The notes beneath the pieces are model-generated. The model saw nothing but the letters and a program-made list of their open reading frames with translations. It did no database searches and had not been told where the DNA came from. Source: Petaurus breviceps papuanus (Eukaryota; Chordata; Mammalia; Diprotodontia; Petauridae). Taken from it: a stretch of 64,000 bases of DNA. Both the position numbers and the translations under genes were made by a program. The stretch lies in contig JAMXIF010001194.1 of NCBI GenBank assembly GCA_028583685.1, positions 22,360,313 through 22,424,312 on the forward strand, given 5' to 3'. Below are positions 1-11,500 of this stretch, piece after piece; the stretch's first letter is position 1; each line of letters starts with the position of its first letter.

Positions 1-1699
1 ATTAAGTACCATACGAGAAAGCTTTCCAGCATGTTAAGAAACTACTATTGTTTATGTTATGCTGGCATAGTTTGAGAGAACTCAGGGTCACCTCCATATC
101 ATAAAGCATCATATTAGGACTTTAGTACATACATAGGTAAGTACAAACAGTTAATAATTTTTACTGACGAAGCATAATTATTTTTGAAAAAGGATATAGT
201 ATTTGTCTTAAAAGCATTAAGAACACTCATGTTAAGAGCACTACATAAAGTTTCAGTGATTTTTCAAACACCAGAAGAAATACACTCACAATAATTACTT
301 CAGAATTAAACATGAGTAACTTTTTTGGATACACTGAATAACTGTAAAGTAAGGATTGTTGAGTAGGGGAAAAAAACTTAAAAGGGACCTTAGAGATCTA
401 ATCTAACCTCTTTTGAGATCTAGGGTGTATGATTTGTCCATGTTCCAACAGGCAGCAATTCAAAGTATTTGAACCTAAGGCCTCTTACTCCAAATTCAGT
501 TCAACTTATTGTACACTACAATTATCTCCAACTGTATTTTGTAGAATTGGCATTCTAAGAATAAATTTCACTAGAGTTACAGGATTTTTAGATCCGTTGT
601 AAAGATGCCCTATGACTTATTGAATGAAGGCAGAATAGCAAGAAGCAAGTACATTAACAATGTTAGTTGAAATAACCACATCCTAATAAGTTAATTACTA
701 GTACCATATTCATTTAGGCCTTTAGCATATTAATTGGTAGTTATAGGAAATGTGAAATCTATTAGAATTATTAGTTCTAGTATAATGGTTTTAAACATAA
801 AATGTTAACCTCTCTATTTTAGAAATGAACAGGCCCAAAAAATCTAGTAACTTGCATATCCATTGCCTCCAAATCTATTTTAAAACCACCCATGAGAAAC
901 TTTCTTTTTAATGTGCTAATTATATCATTCATAGAAATTCTGCAGTACATGACAGGCCACGCATCAGGTTTGTATGTCTTTGGTTAAATACCAAACCAGA
1001 TGGTAAAGTGACAAGAGGACTACATAGGACTTAAGTGTGACTTCTGGAATTTACCTGTGCAACCAGAAGCAATTTCTCTGAACCTCAGTTCCTTCATGAT
1101 CCCTTCAAGCTGAAATATTCTATGACAACTAAGCTCCTAAGTTTCAAAATCTTAAAACCCTAAGTGGAAATGAAATGTTAAACAGACCCCTGCAAATAAC
1201 AAAGCAGAATTAGTGATTTAGTTTGTGGAACTCCTAAGAAAGAAACCTCACCAAAAACAAAATGGGAAGTACAAACTCTGTGACTTTTGGCCTTAAGAGA
1301 TGAGCCTAGGGCATTGAGTCAGCATGTCACTTAACCAGATTCTGGTAAGCTCTTCCTCTATGTAGGGGACCATACTGATGAGTGAGTCCTGTGCCAAGCT
1401 GTGAGAGGCAGCACTTCAACCCAGGTTTTTCTAAATTCCAAACCTCTTCTCATTACTTCACGCTGCCTCTCTCAACTTTTCTTGTAAAAATATAACTATT
1501 TACTACTCATTCTAAGAGTAGATGCAAGGAATGAATGGATAAACTAATATTTGAATACAGAGTAAAAAAGCTGTGACAAGAGCATTCTTCTTCACAAGTG
1601 GAGGGGAATTAAAAAAAATTCTCAATTCACGAAATTTGTTTGCAATCTCTTTACAATTCTACTTAACAGTACTTAAAAATAACCATAAATCAAATTAGG

Positions 1700-1920
1700 C
1701 TTTAGCGAAGGCACTTCTGGACTCAGAGACTGAGACTATTTAAATCCTAGCTCTGTTCACCACCCTGTGAACCTTGGGTCACTTAAGCGCCTTTGCAACT
1801 GGGCTGCCTCAATTTGTAAAACATGGAAAACAGCACCTTCCTCACAGGATTGTTGTGATGGTTAGTTAGCAAGTATTTATTAAGGGCCTAGTTATGTGCC
1901 AGAAATAATCAAATGAGATC
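1700..1920 (+). repeat. MIR-type SINE
   Basis: Degenerate MIR: the CORE segment (CTGTGAACCTTGGGTCACTTAAGC), the TCAATTTGTAAAACATGG stretch and GGATTGTTGTGATGGTTAG are recognisable in the right order. Similar diverged MIR/CORE-SINE pieces lie at about 365-505, 6060-6235, 12030-12160, 16895-17035, 20580-20705, 35735-35890, 42430-42585, 43860-43960 and 45325-45435. Confidence 0.7.
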
Positions 1921-3294
1921 ACTCATGTAAAACACACTGCTTTTTATCCATCTTAGTCATTTCTATTACTTCTACAATGAAGGAGACTAGATGAATTTCA
2001 TGCTCCCTTTAAGTTCTAAATCTGTCATGTTATGAAATCTGCTGTTTACTGGGACAAATATCAAATTAATACAGATTATAAAATAATTTTCTTCAAATAC
2101 AAGATGGAAATAAAATCCTATTATTTTATCTTCTGAATAAAGGTCCCAGACTGGTCTTCTCTTTAATTATTTGTATGCTTTAGAGGTCTAAAACCAAGGA
2201 CAAAAACTGATTGCTGAGTATTTTCAATTTTTAGCAGCAAGTTCATGGTGTAATGTAATAAGTATAATTTTAATAAAATGTAGTTAATTGGTTGTTTCAA
2301 ATTGAATTACCATGTAGGCTTTTAAAACAAGATGCCTCACCCTCTAAAAGTGCTAAGTCTACAAAAACACAAATGTCATCTTAATGTATATTATATAGAC
2401 ACTGCTAAGTAAAATATGCTATAATTTACCTTTTTTTCTTCCTCCTGTATCCCCTTCTGGTTCATTTCTCCTGAAACCCCCTCAACCTTCCATTTAAGTA
2501 AATGAAAGGAGCAAAAATTCAGGCTTAAAAGTTTGCTTCTAGCTTCTATGAGTTTAGAAGCTATAATTGAGGGATATAACTGCCTTCCTGTTGATACTAC
2601 TTTTAAAATGCACATATCCCATTTATATAAGAAAACAGGAAATACTAGTTACTATATTTCTGTGAAAACATCAAAATGTTTTTAAAGTATTAATTTTTAG
2701 ATATTCCTAATGAAAACACATACCATCTTACTTTTAAAGAAGCATAAGTCCTAAAACAGGTACAGTATAGATTCCCCTTCCCCCTGGGAATTAAAAAATC
2801 AAGAAAAATGATTCGAGAGTTATAAAAAGGTCAAATATGTTGATTTCAACTTTTGTTATGGATAATGGTGAATTTGCCTAATTTTTTTCTTTTTCTACAC
2901 AAAATGCCATTCTAAAAGCTATTTCTTGTATGTCATAAAAAATTACTACTTGAAAATATTTAATTAAGGTCTTAAATCCTCTATCATAAAAAAATACAAT
3001 CTACCAATGGGGGGGGGGGAACTCAGTGATTATTTAGGGGCATGGTAAGGACCAAAGAAAATCTTAAGTCTTAAAAAGTCCCATGCTCAGCATTAAAGAC
3101 CCAATGTATCATGATGCCACTCCCCTTTACTGTCTATTCCTTCATTTCCCCCAATTTTGGCCATACCAGTCTACTGTCTCTGTTTTCCTGTCTTTTCTCA
3201 TTATTCCCTCCCTACTTCTTACTTGCTCAATTCTTTCCCATCTTTTAAAGACCTGCTCAAATGCAACCTCTTCCATTAAAATTTCCCCTGAAGG

Positions 3295-3456
3295 GGCGGC
3301 TAGGTGGCCCAGTGAATAGAACACCAGCTCTGGTAGTCAGGAGGACCTGAGTTCAAATCCAGCCTCAGACATTTAACACAAAAACTAGCCATGTAACCTT
3401 GGGCAAGTCACTTAACCCCAACTGCCCTACCTTTCCCCCTCCAAAAAGCTAAAAAA
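3295..3456 (+). repeat. tRNA-headed marsupial SINE (type A) in L2
   Basis: It begins GGGGCGGCTAGGTGGC and carries a box-B-like GAGTTCAAATCC, the CORE-like GTAACCTTGGGCAAGTCACTTAACCCC and an A-rich tail. It is flanked by near-identical copies of AAAATTTCCCCTGAA, its target-site duplication. The flanking sequence is an L2 3' region (about 3075-3290 and 3457-3660), so the SINE is younger than the L2. Confidence 0.85.
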
Positions 3457-4479
3457 TAAAAATTTTCCCTGAAACGCGCTCTCACTCCCCTACCCCAGGC
3501 AAGTCATAACTTGGCATAACTTCTGTGAGTTCCTAATGCACTCACATATTACTTTGTGTGCCTCTCATACATATGCTGCCTTAACCCACCCCATACATAG
3601 TTAACTCAATGCAATGAAATTGTTTATTATAAACTCATGCATTCTACTACCTCAGTGCTCTAGAGTACTTCATGTGCAGAGATACCCGATTGTTGAATAG
3701 AAAAGATGTTGATGCTAGAAATTCCTTAGAATTAATCTAGTTTAATCTCCCTCATTTCAGAGATGATATTTGAGGGTCCCAGAAGTGATCTGCCCAGCTC
3801 ATATTTCTAGCAAGCAGAGCTAGAAATAAAAACCAAGTCTCCTGTGCCCAGGCCCAAGTCTAGGATTTTTTCAACTATAATACATTGCCCAAACCAATAA
3901 ATCCCAGTCTCATTCTAGTCAACCCCCCACTCCATACAAATAGCAAAATTACCTTTATTTTGTTGCTGCTAATCAACCAACCCATAATATACACAAACCA
4001 AACCTCGAATAAACCAATCAGGTTTATTTATCATGCTTGTGTTTCCACAAAGTATTTTTTATATGATATCACTCTCTGGTTGTTATAGAAGTTTCATTTT
4101 CAGAGAAACCTGTTTTAAGAAGTGTCCCCACCCCCAAAGTTATCCTTTTGTATGGAGGTTTGTCCACAATAGATTTCAACAGTGGAGTGAATGTCTTACT
4201 TATTCAGGCAACTTAACATGTTCTCTAAAATGCAAAAAAGGGACTCATTGATACACCTTGGTTAACTTGGGACAACCAGAAATCAGAGGCACTGGAAATC
4301 TATTTTTCCTTATTGCTTTGCCTCCAGTAGTTTTTTTAAGCAGCCTACATTAAAAAAAAAAAAAAAAAAAAGGAATACTATCTTAAGTTAAATAGAGGTA
4401 ATCTGAATATCGTATGTAAACTTTAAAAGTTTTCAAAAGAAAATGTAAAATGTTACCGTAGAGCAAGGCTGGACAAATC

Positions 4480-5060
4480 CTGTGTGCCAAGTTATCCTGG
4501 TACCTACTCTTTTCAGCGAAATCTTACCCCAACTACAGAAGCGCACTTCACTCTTCCAGTTCATGCAGATTCACTTTTACTAGCACAGCAACTTGAAAAG
4601 AAGTCCTTGGGGCAGTGGGCAGCAGCAGCAGCGGCCAACCCATTAGGGCTCCTCAGAGCCCTCTGCTACCACTGTACCTGCTCCAACTTGTGCTCCACTC
4701 CCTGTAACCACAGAGGTAGAGACTGGGCAAGAGGGTGGGGCTGGGCTGGCCTCTAGCACTCCCCCCACCTCCCCACATATAGGGCCCAGATGTGTTCTGG
4801 TCAGACGTGAGCAACTCACTCTTTGAACCTTTCCAGATGATTCTTTGAAGCATTTCTGTAGATCTTGGATAAATGTGGGGTCCAATGTCCTCTGTCAAAC
4901 ATGCAGCTTTCCCACCTACCCCCATTTTTCCTTCTTAAAAGCAAAGAAATTCATCTGGTTCCTATATTTTGAGGATAGCTCATAAATCCAAAGCAAAATT
5001 TTGAAAGGTGGTCTAAAGTACATTTTTGTGTTAAGCAGTGTGTGTTCACCATGCCAGCGA
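4480..5060. other. GC-rich segment, unidentified
   Basis: A locally GC-rich patch with a short GCAGCAGCAGCAGCGG repeat sits in AT-rich intron sequence. Short open frames exist on both strands but none is recognised. It may be a decayed retrocopy or simple composition drift; I cannot assign it. Confidence 0.3.
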
Positions 5061-7204
5061 TATGAATAAGCTCAATGAAACTGGGGAAAAGGAAAAAAAA
5101 AGTAGCAAAGAAATGTTCCTTTGAGGTTTTAAAGTTCTAAACAACCTACAGAAGGTATGTAGATATCAAGAATTTAAGAAAATTGTTTTCAACTCTATGT
5201 CTTACGAAATGATGGGGGATAAAAGAAGTGGAGAAACAAACAAAAAGAAATACACAAACAGAAAGCAACTTCACACAAATGAGGAAAAAAAGAACCACAT
5301 CAGCAATTTGAATGTTATCACCAATATCCTAAACATAAATTTAAAAACTATTCATGTTAACTGTTTAATATTGTAATATTTTTTGACTGCATTAGTTATT
5401 TCATTAGAATAGATAACTCCCCTTCAGATAATTCCTATCAATTCAGATGGGTAACTTAAAGTGTTAGAGTTCCCAAAGGGGCACAGTATGCTTCAGATGA
5501 GACTTGAACCCAGATCTTCCAGTTCTCTATCTACTTGCCAGACTGCTTCTGACAATAATTTAAAAATAGACAGCAGAATTAGAAGCTTCAATTTATGGAA
5601 TCGTTCCTCTTCACAAGAATAAAGTTCTCATCTATGCACAGGCCAGAACACAGTTGCAGCAGCCATAACCCACATTGAACACTGATTGGGGAAACCATTG
5701 AGGGAAAATTTTTCAAAACTCCCAAACAAGTGCTTTCAAATGCTAATTTTATAATACCTGCATTGACAGCTAGTAAACTAGAGGTGGAAAAATCTGTAAA
5801 TAGTGGAAACACTCTGATAATTATAGGTGTTATACTATAAGCTCCCCGCCCCCATCATATGTATAGGAGACATTCTACACTGCAGATGATCTAATTCATA
5901 GTTGTTACCCCAAAGAACACACACTAGATCTCATAGTTTTAGTAAGAGAAAAGGAGTCATGGGTGGTCACCAATATGTAAGGAAAGGCTAGAAGGGTTTA
6001 GTAGCAGTCACACAATGAGTGATTTTTATGTATTTTACTCCCTGGTATGGTCTTGGAGATTCATAGAGTGTAGGGCTGAAAGAGAATTTAAGAGACCATA
6101 TAGTCCAACCCCCTTTCATGTTATACTTCAGGAAAAAGTGAGGCCCAGAGGTGTGAGGGTGACTTGACCAAGGTCACACAGGAAGTAGCAGAACAAGGAT
6201 TCAAATCCAGGTCTTCTAGCTTCAAATCCAATGCTGCCTGGAGTAACAAGAAACATAATAACCAACCTTCCCTTTCCCACCCCATCCCCCTTGTGCCCCA
6301 TTATCCCTTCTCCATTGACCCCTTCCTCCTCAAAACCCACCTTAGATTCTCCCCTGCCTCCCAATTCTAGCAACTGAATAGTCTTCAGTATATAAACCTC
6401 TTAAGAATTTAACCTACTGGTTATTTGAACTTTCCTATTCATTTATGGTAACTGAAAACAACACATGTAGGTGAGATGTGCCTCAGCCTAAGTATATAAC
6501 CCCCTCCTCACCAGAAAAAAAAAAGGGTAGGTAAGAGGGATGAAAGAGAGTAAAGAAGTATCTAGGACCTCATCTCAACATATAATTCTCCTCTTATTGA
6601 ATTCTGGTGGTCTCTAATGTCTCTTACAGCTCTAAATTTTTTAACAGGGAATTTGCCCTCTCAATTTTAGAGGAATTTAGAATGAGGGTAAATGGGGGTG
6701 GGAACAACAGACAACAATGGAATAAGAAGAGCTAAAATGTATTTTCCCCTCTATGCAGATGGCTTCCTGATATTATAAACAAATTAATAAAACACAGGTG
6801 GGTTTCCAGGGATTCAGATATGAAATTCCAGTAGAACCAGATGCAGTTTCAAAGTCTGTCACCAAAAACAAGGTGGATGTGTATTGTGCTTTTATTTCCC
6901 TTTGCCTATCCTCTTTTAATTTCCAAAATAACTGTCAGTTTGTAGACTGATACAGGTATATATCATCTGTTGACAAAACAGATGTAAGATGCAATAGTTT
7001 TAAGAATGCATTTGAATGTCTTAATTTCATTACTCTGGAACAGAAGGTAAGATAAGGATGAAATTAATTCTTATATTCCAAAAGCTGTGAATTAGAAAAA
7101 CAGGGCCAGAGATCCAGAAATATTTGAAAATAGAAAGTTAGTTTTTTTCTTATCTTTCATTAATATCCGCTATAATTCAGAAAACACACTATTATTCACT
7201 TACC

Positions 7205-7210
<6 letters not shown>

Positions 7211-7257
<47 letters not shown>
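7211..7257. repeat. (TA)n microsatellite
   Basis: About 23 perfect TA units in a row, a plain dinucleotide microsatellite in non-coding sequence. Confidence 0.95.
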
Positions 7258-7259
<2 letters not shown>

Positions 7260-7411
7260 TAATCAGATCTTCTGTAACATTGAGTGTTTATGTGAATAAA
7301 TGTAGTATATGAATTAGACACTCAAAAATAAATAAAACCCTCTCATCTGCCCGGTCAGAAATAAAAAGTTAAACCTGAAAATCTCTAATATAAGCAGAGT
7401 ATCATCTCAGG

Positions 7412-7890
7412 TTATTTGCAGAAAGTTTCCAAAATGTACAAGTTATTAGAACTGATGATTATGTGCTGCTGACATATGCAAAAAATAAAATAAAGTGAAA
7501 ATAAAAAAGTTAAATGTACTTTAAAGATCTGTGATTTTGTTGGTCTGAGTGCTTTCTTCCCCGACACAGATCCCAACCCCTCTAGGACTTGGTAGATGGT
7601 CTGCGAATGACTGGCCAAAAAATTCATCAGCCTATGGCCAATCTGGCGAAGAACCTCTCCGAATTTAGCTAGGCTGGTCCTTGGACAGCAGACATACAGT
7701 CCGTCCGTCGCTGGGCCCACACTCTCGAAGCCTTTCCAGCTTGGTAGGGGCTGCCAGAGCTTGCACTCCACCACTGAATGGCATAGCCTTCAAGAACTCA
7801 AGGTCACCTCCACACCACGATGAAGTGTTAGAGGACTTTTGTGGAAGAAAGCTAATAGTACAGCAAGAAAATTATTGTCGGTATTGAGCA
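7412..7890 (-). other. Unidentified segment with an open frame
   Basis: Sequence richer in GC than its surroundings, including several CpGs. The minus strand has a 120-codon open frame (MVECKLWQPLPSWKGFESVG at its start) that ends in AT-rich sequence. No family is recognised. It lies downstream of the short-isoform stop of DIDO1, so it could be transcribed as 3'UTR, or it could be a decayed retrocopy or transposon piece. Confidence 0.3.
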
Positions 7891-8177
7891 CTGATGAACA
7901 TGGATGATGTGTTGAACCTATTAAGGCAAAATTTGCTGAAGTTACTATACTTACCACCTACTGAAAATAGTTTTAAAAACTCGATCAAGGACAAACATTC
8001 AGCAACCATGTGTAGACAACTGTTTTGTGTTACATGTGTGTGTTTTTGTGTGTATGTGTGTGTGTTCATGTTTTCTTTTTCTCAAAACAAGTCACAAAAT
8101 ACTAAGAAGTGGACTGGACCTTGAAAATCTCCTTAGATGTATACATGTATATGAATTGTTGAAGGTGAAGAAAGTGT

Positions 8178-8507
8178 TTAAGAGCAGAATAAAAACACGA
8201 TTAAACTTCCAAATCTTGGACAAGCCAAAACTGGGTGGCTATTTAGAATAGAATGTAAAGGATTGATGAGACAAATCCCTGTGCGATACATACATTTATA
8301 TAACAGTGATGATGAAATGGCAGCAGTCTTTTCTGGCTTTACTGCATTGTAATTGTGATCGCTTGCCCAGGATGGTGTGCTGCTTTCTGAAGTTGTTTCC
8401 TTAACAAGTCCTTCATTCCTAGGTGCTGACACCACAGTTTTCTTTGCAATGTTTTCTTTTTTGTCAGGAGCTGGCCTCTTCTGGACAGAAGAAATTTTAA
8501 TGCCTGC
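8178..8507 (-). CDS. DIDO1: DIDO1 alternative terminal exon (read-through form)
   Basis: The acceptor ATTATACAG|GCAGGC starts the exon at 8507. The conserved coding part (AGIKISSVQKRPAPDKK to SSLLYK) ends at 8294, at a good donor, T|GTATGT. If that donor is ignored the frame stays open for 38 more residues (CMYRTGICLINPL to LFCS) and stops at 8178-8180. This is how the short DIDO1 isoform is made in other mammals. I see no convincing AATAAA close to the stop on this strand; one lies near 6891-6896, so the 3'UTR could be about 1.3 kb. Confidence 0.85.
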   Translation of the reverse strand, partial: AGIKISSVQKRPAPDKKENIAKKTVVSAPRNEGLVKETTSESSTPSWASDHNYNAVKPEKTAAISSSLLYKCMYRTGICLINPLHSILNSHPVLACPRFGSLIVFLFCS

Positions 8508-11500
8508 CTGTATAATCAGTAAAATCTCAATCACTATTTGTAAAATGGCTAAAAGTTATATGACATACTTGAATTCAGTTTTATATTACAATTAACATTT
8601 GTTACTATACTGTTCCTGGGGGAATGTTAATTGAGTAAAACCACCATATATCTGAGTGATCTAATAACCAAAAAAGCTAATGTGCTCTTAGGTTTAAATA
8701 GATGTATCTAGTACAAAAGGATGAAGTGGCAGTCCTTCTGTACTCTGATCAAACCAAATCTAAGTAATGTGTTCAACTCTGGATGACAAATTTGAAAAAG
8801 AACATTCACAAACTGGAACAAGTTAAGAACTCAAAACTATTTTAAAGGAGATGACTAAACATTTTAAGTTATCTTCAGGGTCACCACGTGAAAGGACTGG
8901 AATTTTCTCCTTGGCCCTAGAAGGGAATATGAGAAGCAATAGGCAGAAGTAACAGAAAGATAGATTTCAGCTTAACATAAGGACAAATTTCCTCAAAACG
9001 AAAACTGTCCAAAATTGGAGTGGCTGCCCCCACAGGTTACTGGAGATGGTCAAACACAGGCTGAGTGACCACTTAATGTAGATGGGATTTGTGATTTTAG
9101 GATATATAGATCTATCTATCTATGCAAACAACCTTTGAGGATTCCTTACAATTCTAAATCTCCTAATTTATGACATTTATCCACTATCCATACATTGTGT
9201 ATACTGAGTAATAATTTTCAATTCCCTGAGAGACAATCAATTAGCTATATTACAGAGCCTATATTTTGCCTCCTTCCTTGCACTGCCTACTTCTCCAGTG
9301 CATTAGCCCCTTGACTAGAAGGCAGAAAGAACTACTAAATGTAGTTAGTATCTGTTCCCTATGATGGCTCTGATGGAAAGTTTAATAAAGAAGAAAGTCA
9401 AACTATTTAGTTATAACAGTATTAGCTATGAATATCATTTACTTCATTTTTTTGTTTGTCCAAAATAGCTAGCTTACCTGAACACCAGATTTTGGAAGAC
9501 TGCATTTTTCAGGTTTCAATTTTGGCTTCTCTTTTACTTTTGGTTTTGGTTCTTTGCCAGCAGACAAAAATTTCATGGTGGCTGCAGCATGTTTAAGAAT
9601 ACAATCATTACTACAATATACTGAGTCAGGTTGAGCCACACTGGAACAACCAGGACCAATACATTTTGAGGCACCAGGAGTCTCAATAACCTGCAGATTG
9701 AAATGTACAATATATTTAAATAACATAATTGGAATTATAAAAGAACTTTATATTATCACATTTGGATTACTCTGTTCCAGTCAAGTGACACTAGAAGCAT
9801 ATAAATATATTATCATCACCATCATCATCATCACTAAACTTTATCTTCATTTACTCATTAGTTATCAATATGAATCATTCATACTCCTACCCATTTTTTG
9901 GCACATACTTCTGCAAATACACAAATAGTCAAAAACAAAATCACATGCAATTTCTAAAGAAACTCATTTATCAATATAAAAATCCCTATAGTTTTAGCTA
10001 ATTCATTCAAACGAAACCTGTCTCTCACATCTGATACTTAAATTATGTGCTCTGGGCCTCAAAACAAGAAAATCTTATGTGAAAAAAAATTTAAAGGAAA
10101 AAGGAAGACACAGAATATAAAGAGCCTATGCCTTTTTTTGGTTAACATATAAAATTGTATTCCAGGTAGTTTTAATTCTTAATGGCCATGATGATTTTAG
10201 CTTGTTTCTGGAATTATAATAAAATGTGGTCCTTCCATCTCTGAGAGATTTTGTGATAATGCAGATTACAAGTCATAAGAATTACTCAGAGAGAAGTTTG
10301 GTCAAAAAGTAGCAGCAACAGTGGCATACCCATTTTTCTGAATTTAATAAAAAATATTAAATGGGAAATAAGCCATATTTAAACAATATCCACTAAATAT
10401 TTGCTTACATTTACTAATCGGTAATAAGTTTCAGATAATTGGTTTCAGGAAGATTAATTCCAATGTTGTGGGTTTTAAGAAGCATGAAATTGACACCATA
10501 ATTCTTTAAAGTCCAGCTTTTAAAAATCTTAAGGCAAAATACTCACAGGTTGAAATATTTTGAGCTTTTTCTTGCCACTTGGATTGGCGGCTTTTTCAAT
10601 TCTACCCTTGATTCCTTGATCTTCACTGGATTTTTGCTCTATTGTTCCTATACTTGTCAGCTCTGTACCATCAGCATTTTCATGTCTAAACTTAGTTTCC
10701 TGCTGATCAGATTCTGAAGCAGTCTCATCCTGTACTTGCAGGATGGTGCAATTTGGACAGATATAATCTTCTCCATTCCTTTCCAAAAGCCTCCCACGAG
10801 CTTCAGAAATCCCTACACAATCACCATGAAACCATTCTTCACACCGGTCACAGCAAATCATAAATCTGAAAAATTTTTTAAAAAAATATATCAGATACGA
10901 AAAAACAGAATCAAATGACTATCAACTTTATGAAACTGAAAAAAAAATCTCATTTAGATATCAATTAACTTTCAATTCAAATAACCATTCTATAATTTGT
11001 ACCATTTATCAATAAGGACTGCCTCTTTGAAATCTTTTATCACTTGAATAAACTTAAAGGCAAAAACATTTTTCTATTTACCAACTACCTACCTGTTGTT
11101 ATGAGGTTGACGACAGATGCAATATAATGCATTAGGGTCATAAACCTCACATTCAGGTTTCCGCTTCACTAACTCTTCAGGTTCTTCATCTTTGATTCCC
11201 TGAGGAGCTTTTCCCTCCAACTTAATATCCTGGTCTTCTTTAGACTCCTGGGGCACAGCTACTTGATCCACCGTCTCAGGTTCTTGCTTATTGGGCACCT
11301 CAGTTTCCACTGTATTACCTGCCTCAACATCAACAGTTTCTGTGGGATCCTCTTCACGACGTTTCTTCCTTAGGCGATTTTGTATACCTTTCAGGGTCAA
11401 TTCAGAGGGTTCTTGTTCACGCTTTCTTCTAAGCCGATTTTGAAGTTCTTTTAATGTCAATCCATCACTGTCACTATCAGAAGTGTCATCATCTTCTTCA

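Larger units (their letters stand above)
1..8177. other. DIDO1 intron / short-isoform 3' region
   Basis: No exon of the long DIDO1 isoforms is visible here; the next exon (expected to encode TKEDRR-like sequence) is beyond the window. The stretch holds old MIR-type SINEs (about 365-505, 1700-1920, 6060-6235), an L2 remnant split by a SINE (3075-3660), a G run (3009-3019), an A run near 4350-4370, a GC-rich segment of unknown origin (4480-5060), a TA microsatellite (7211-7257) and an unidentified ORF-bearing segment (7412-7890). Confidence 0.6.
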
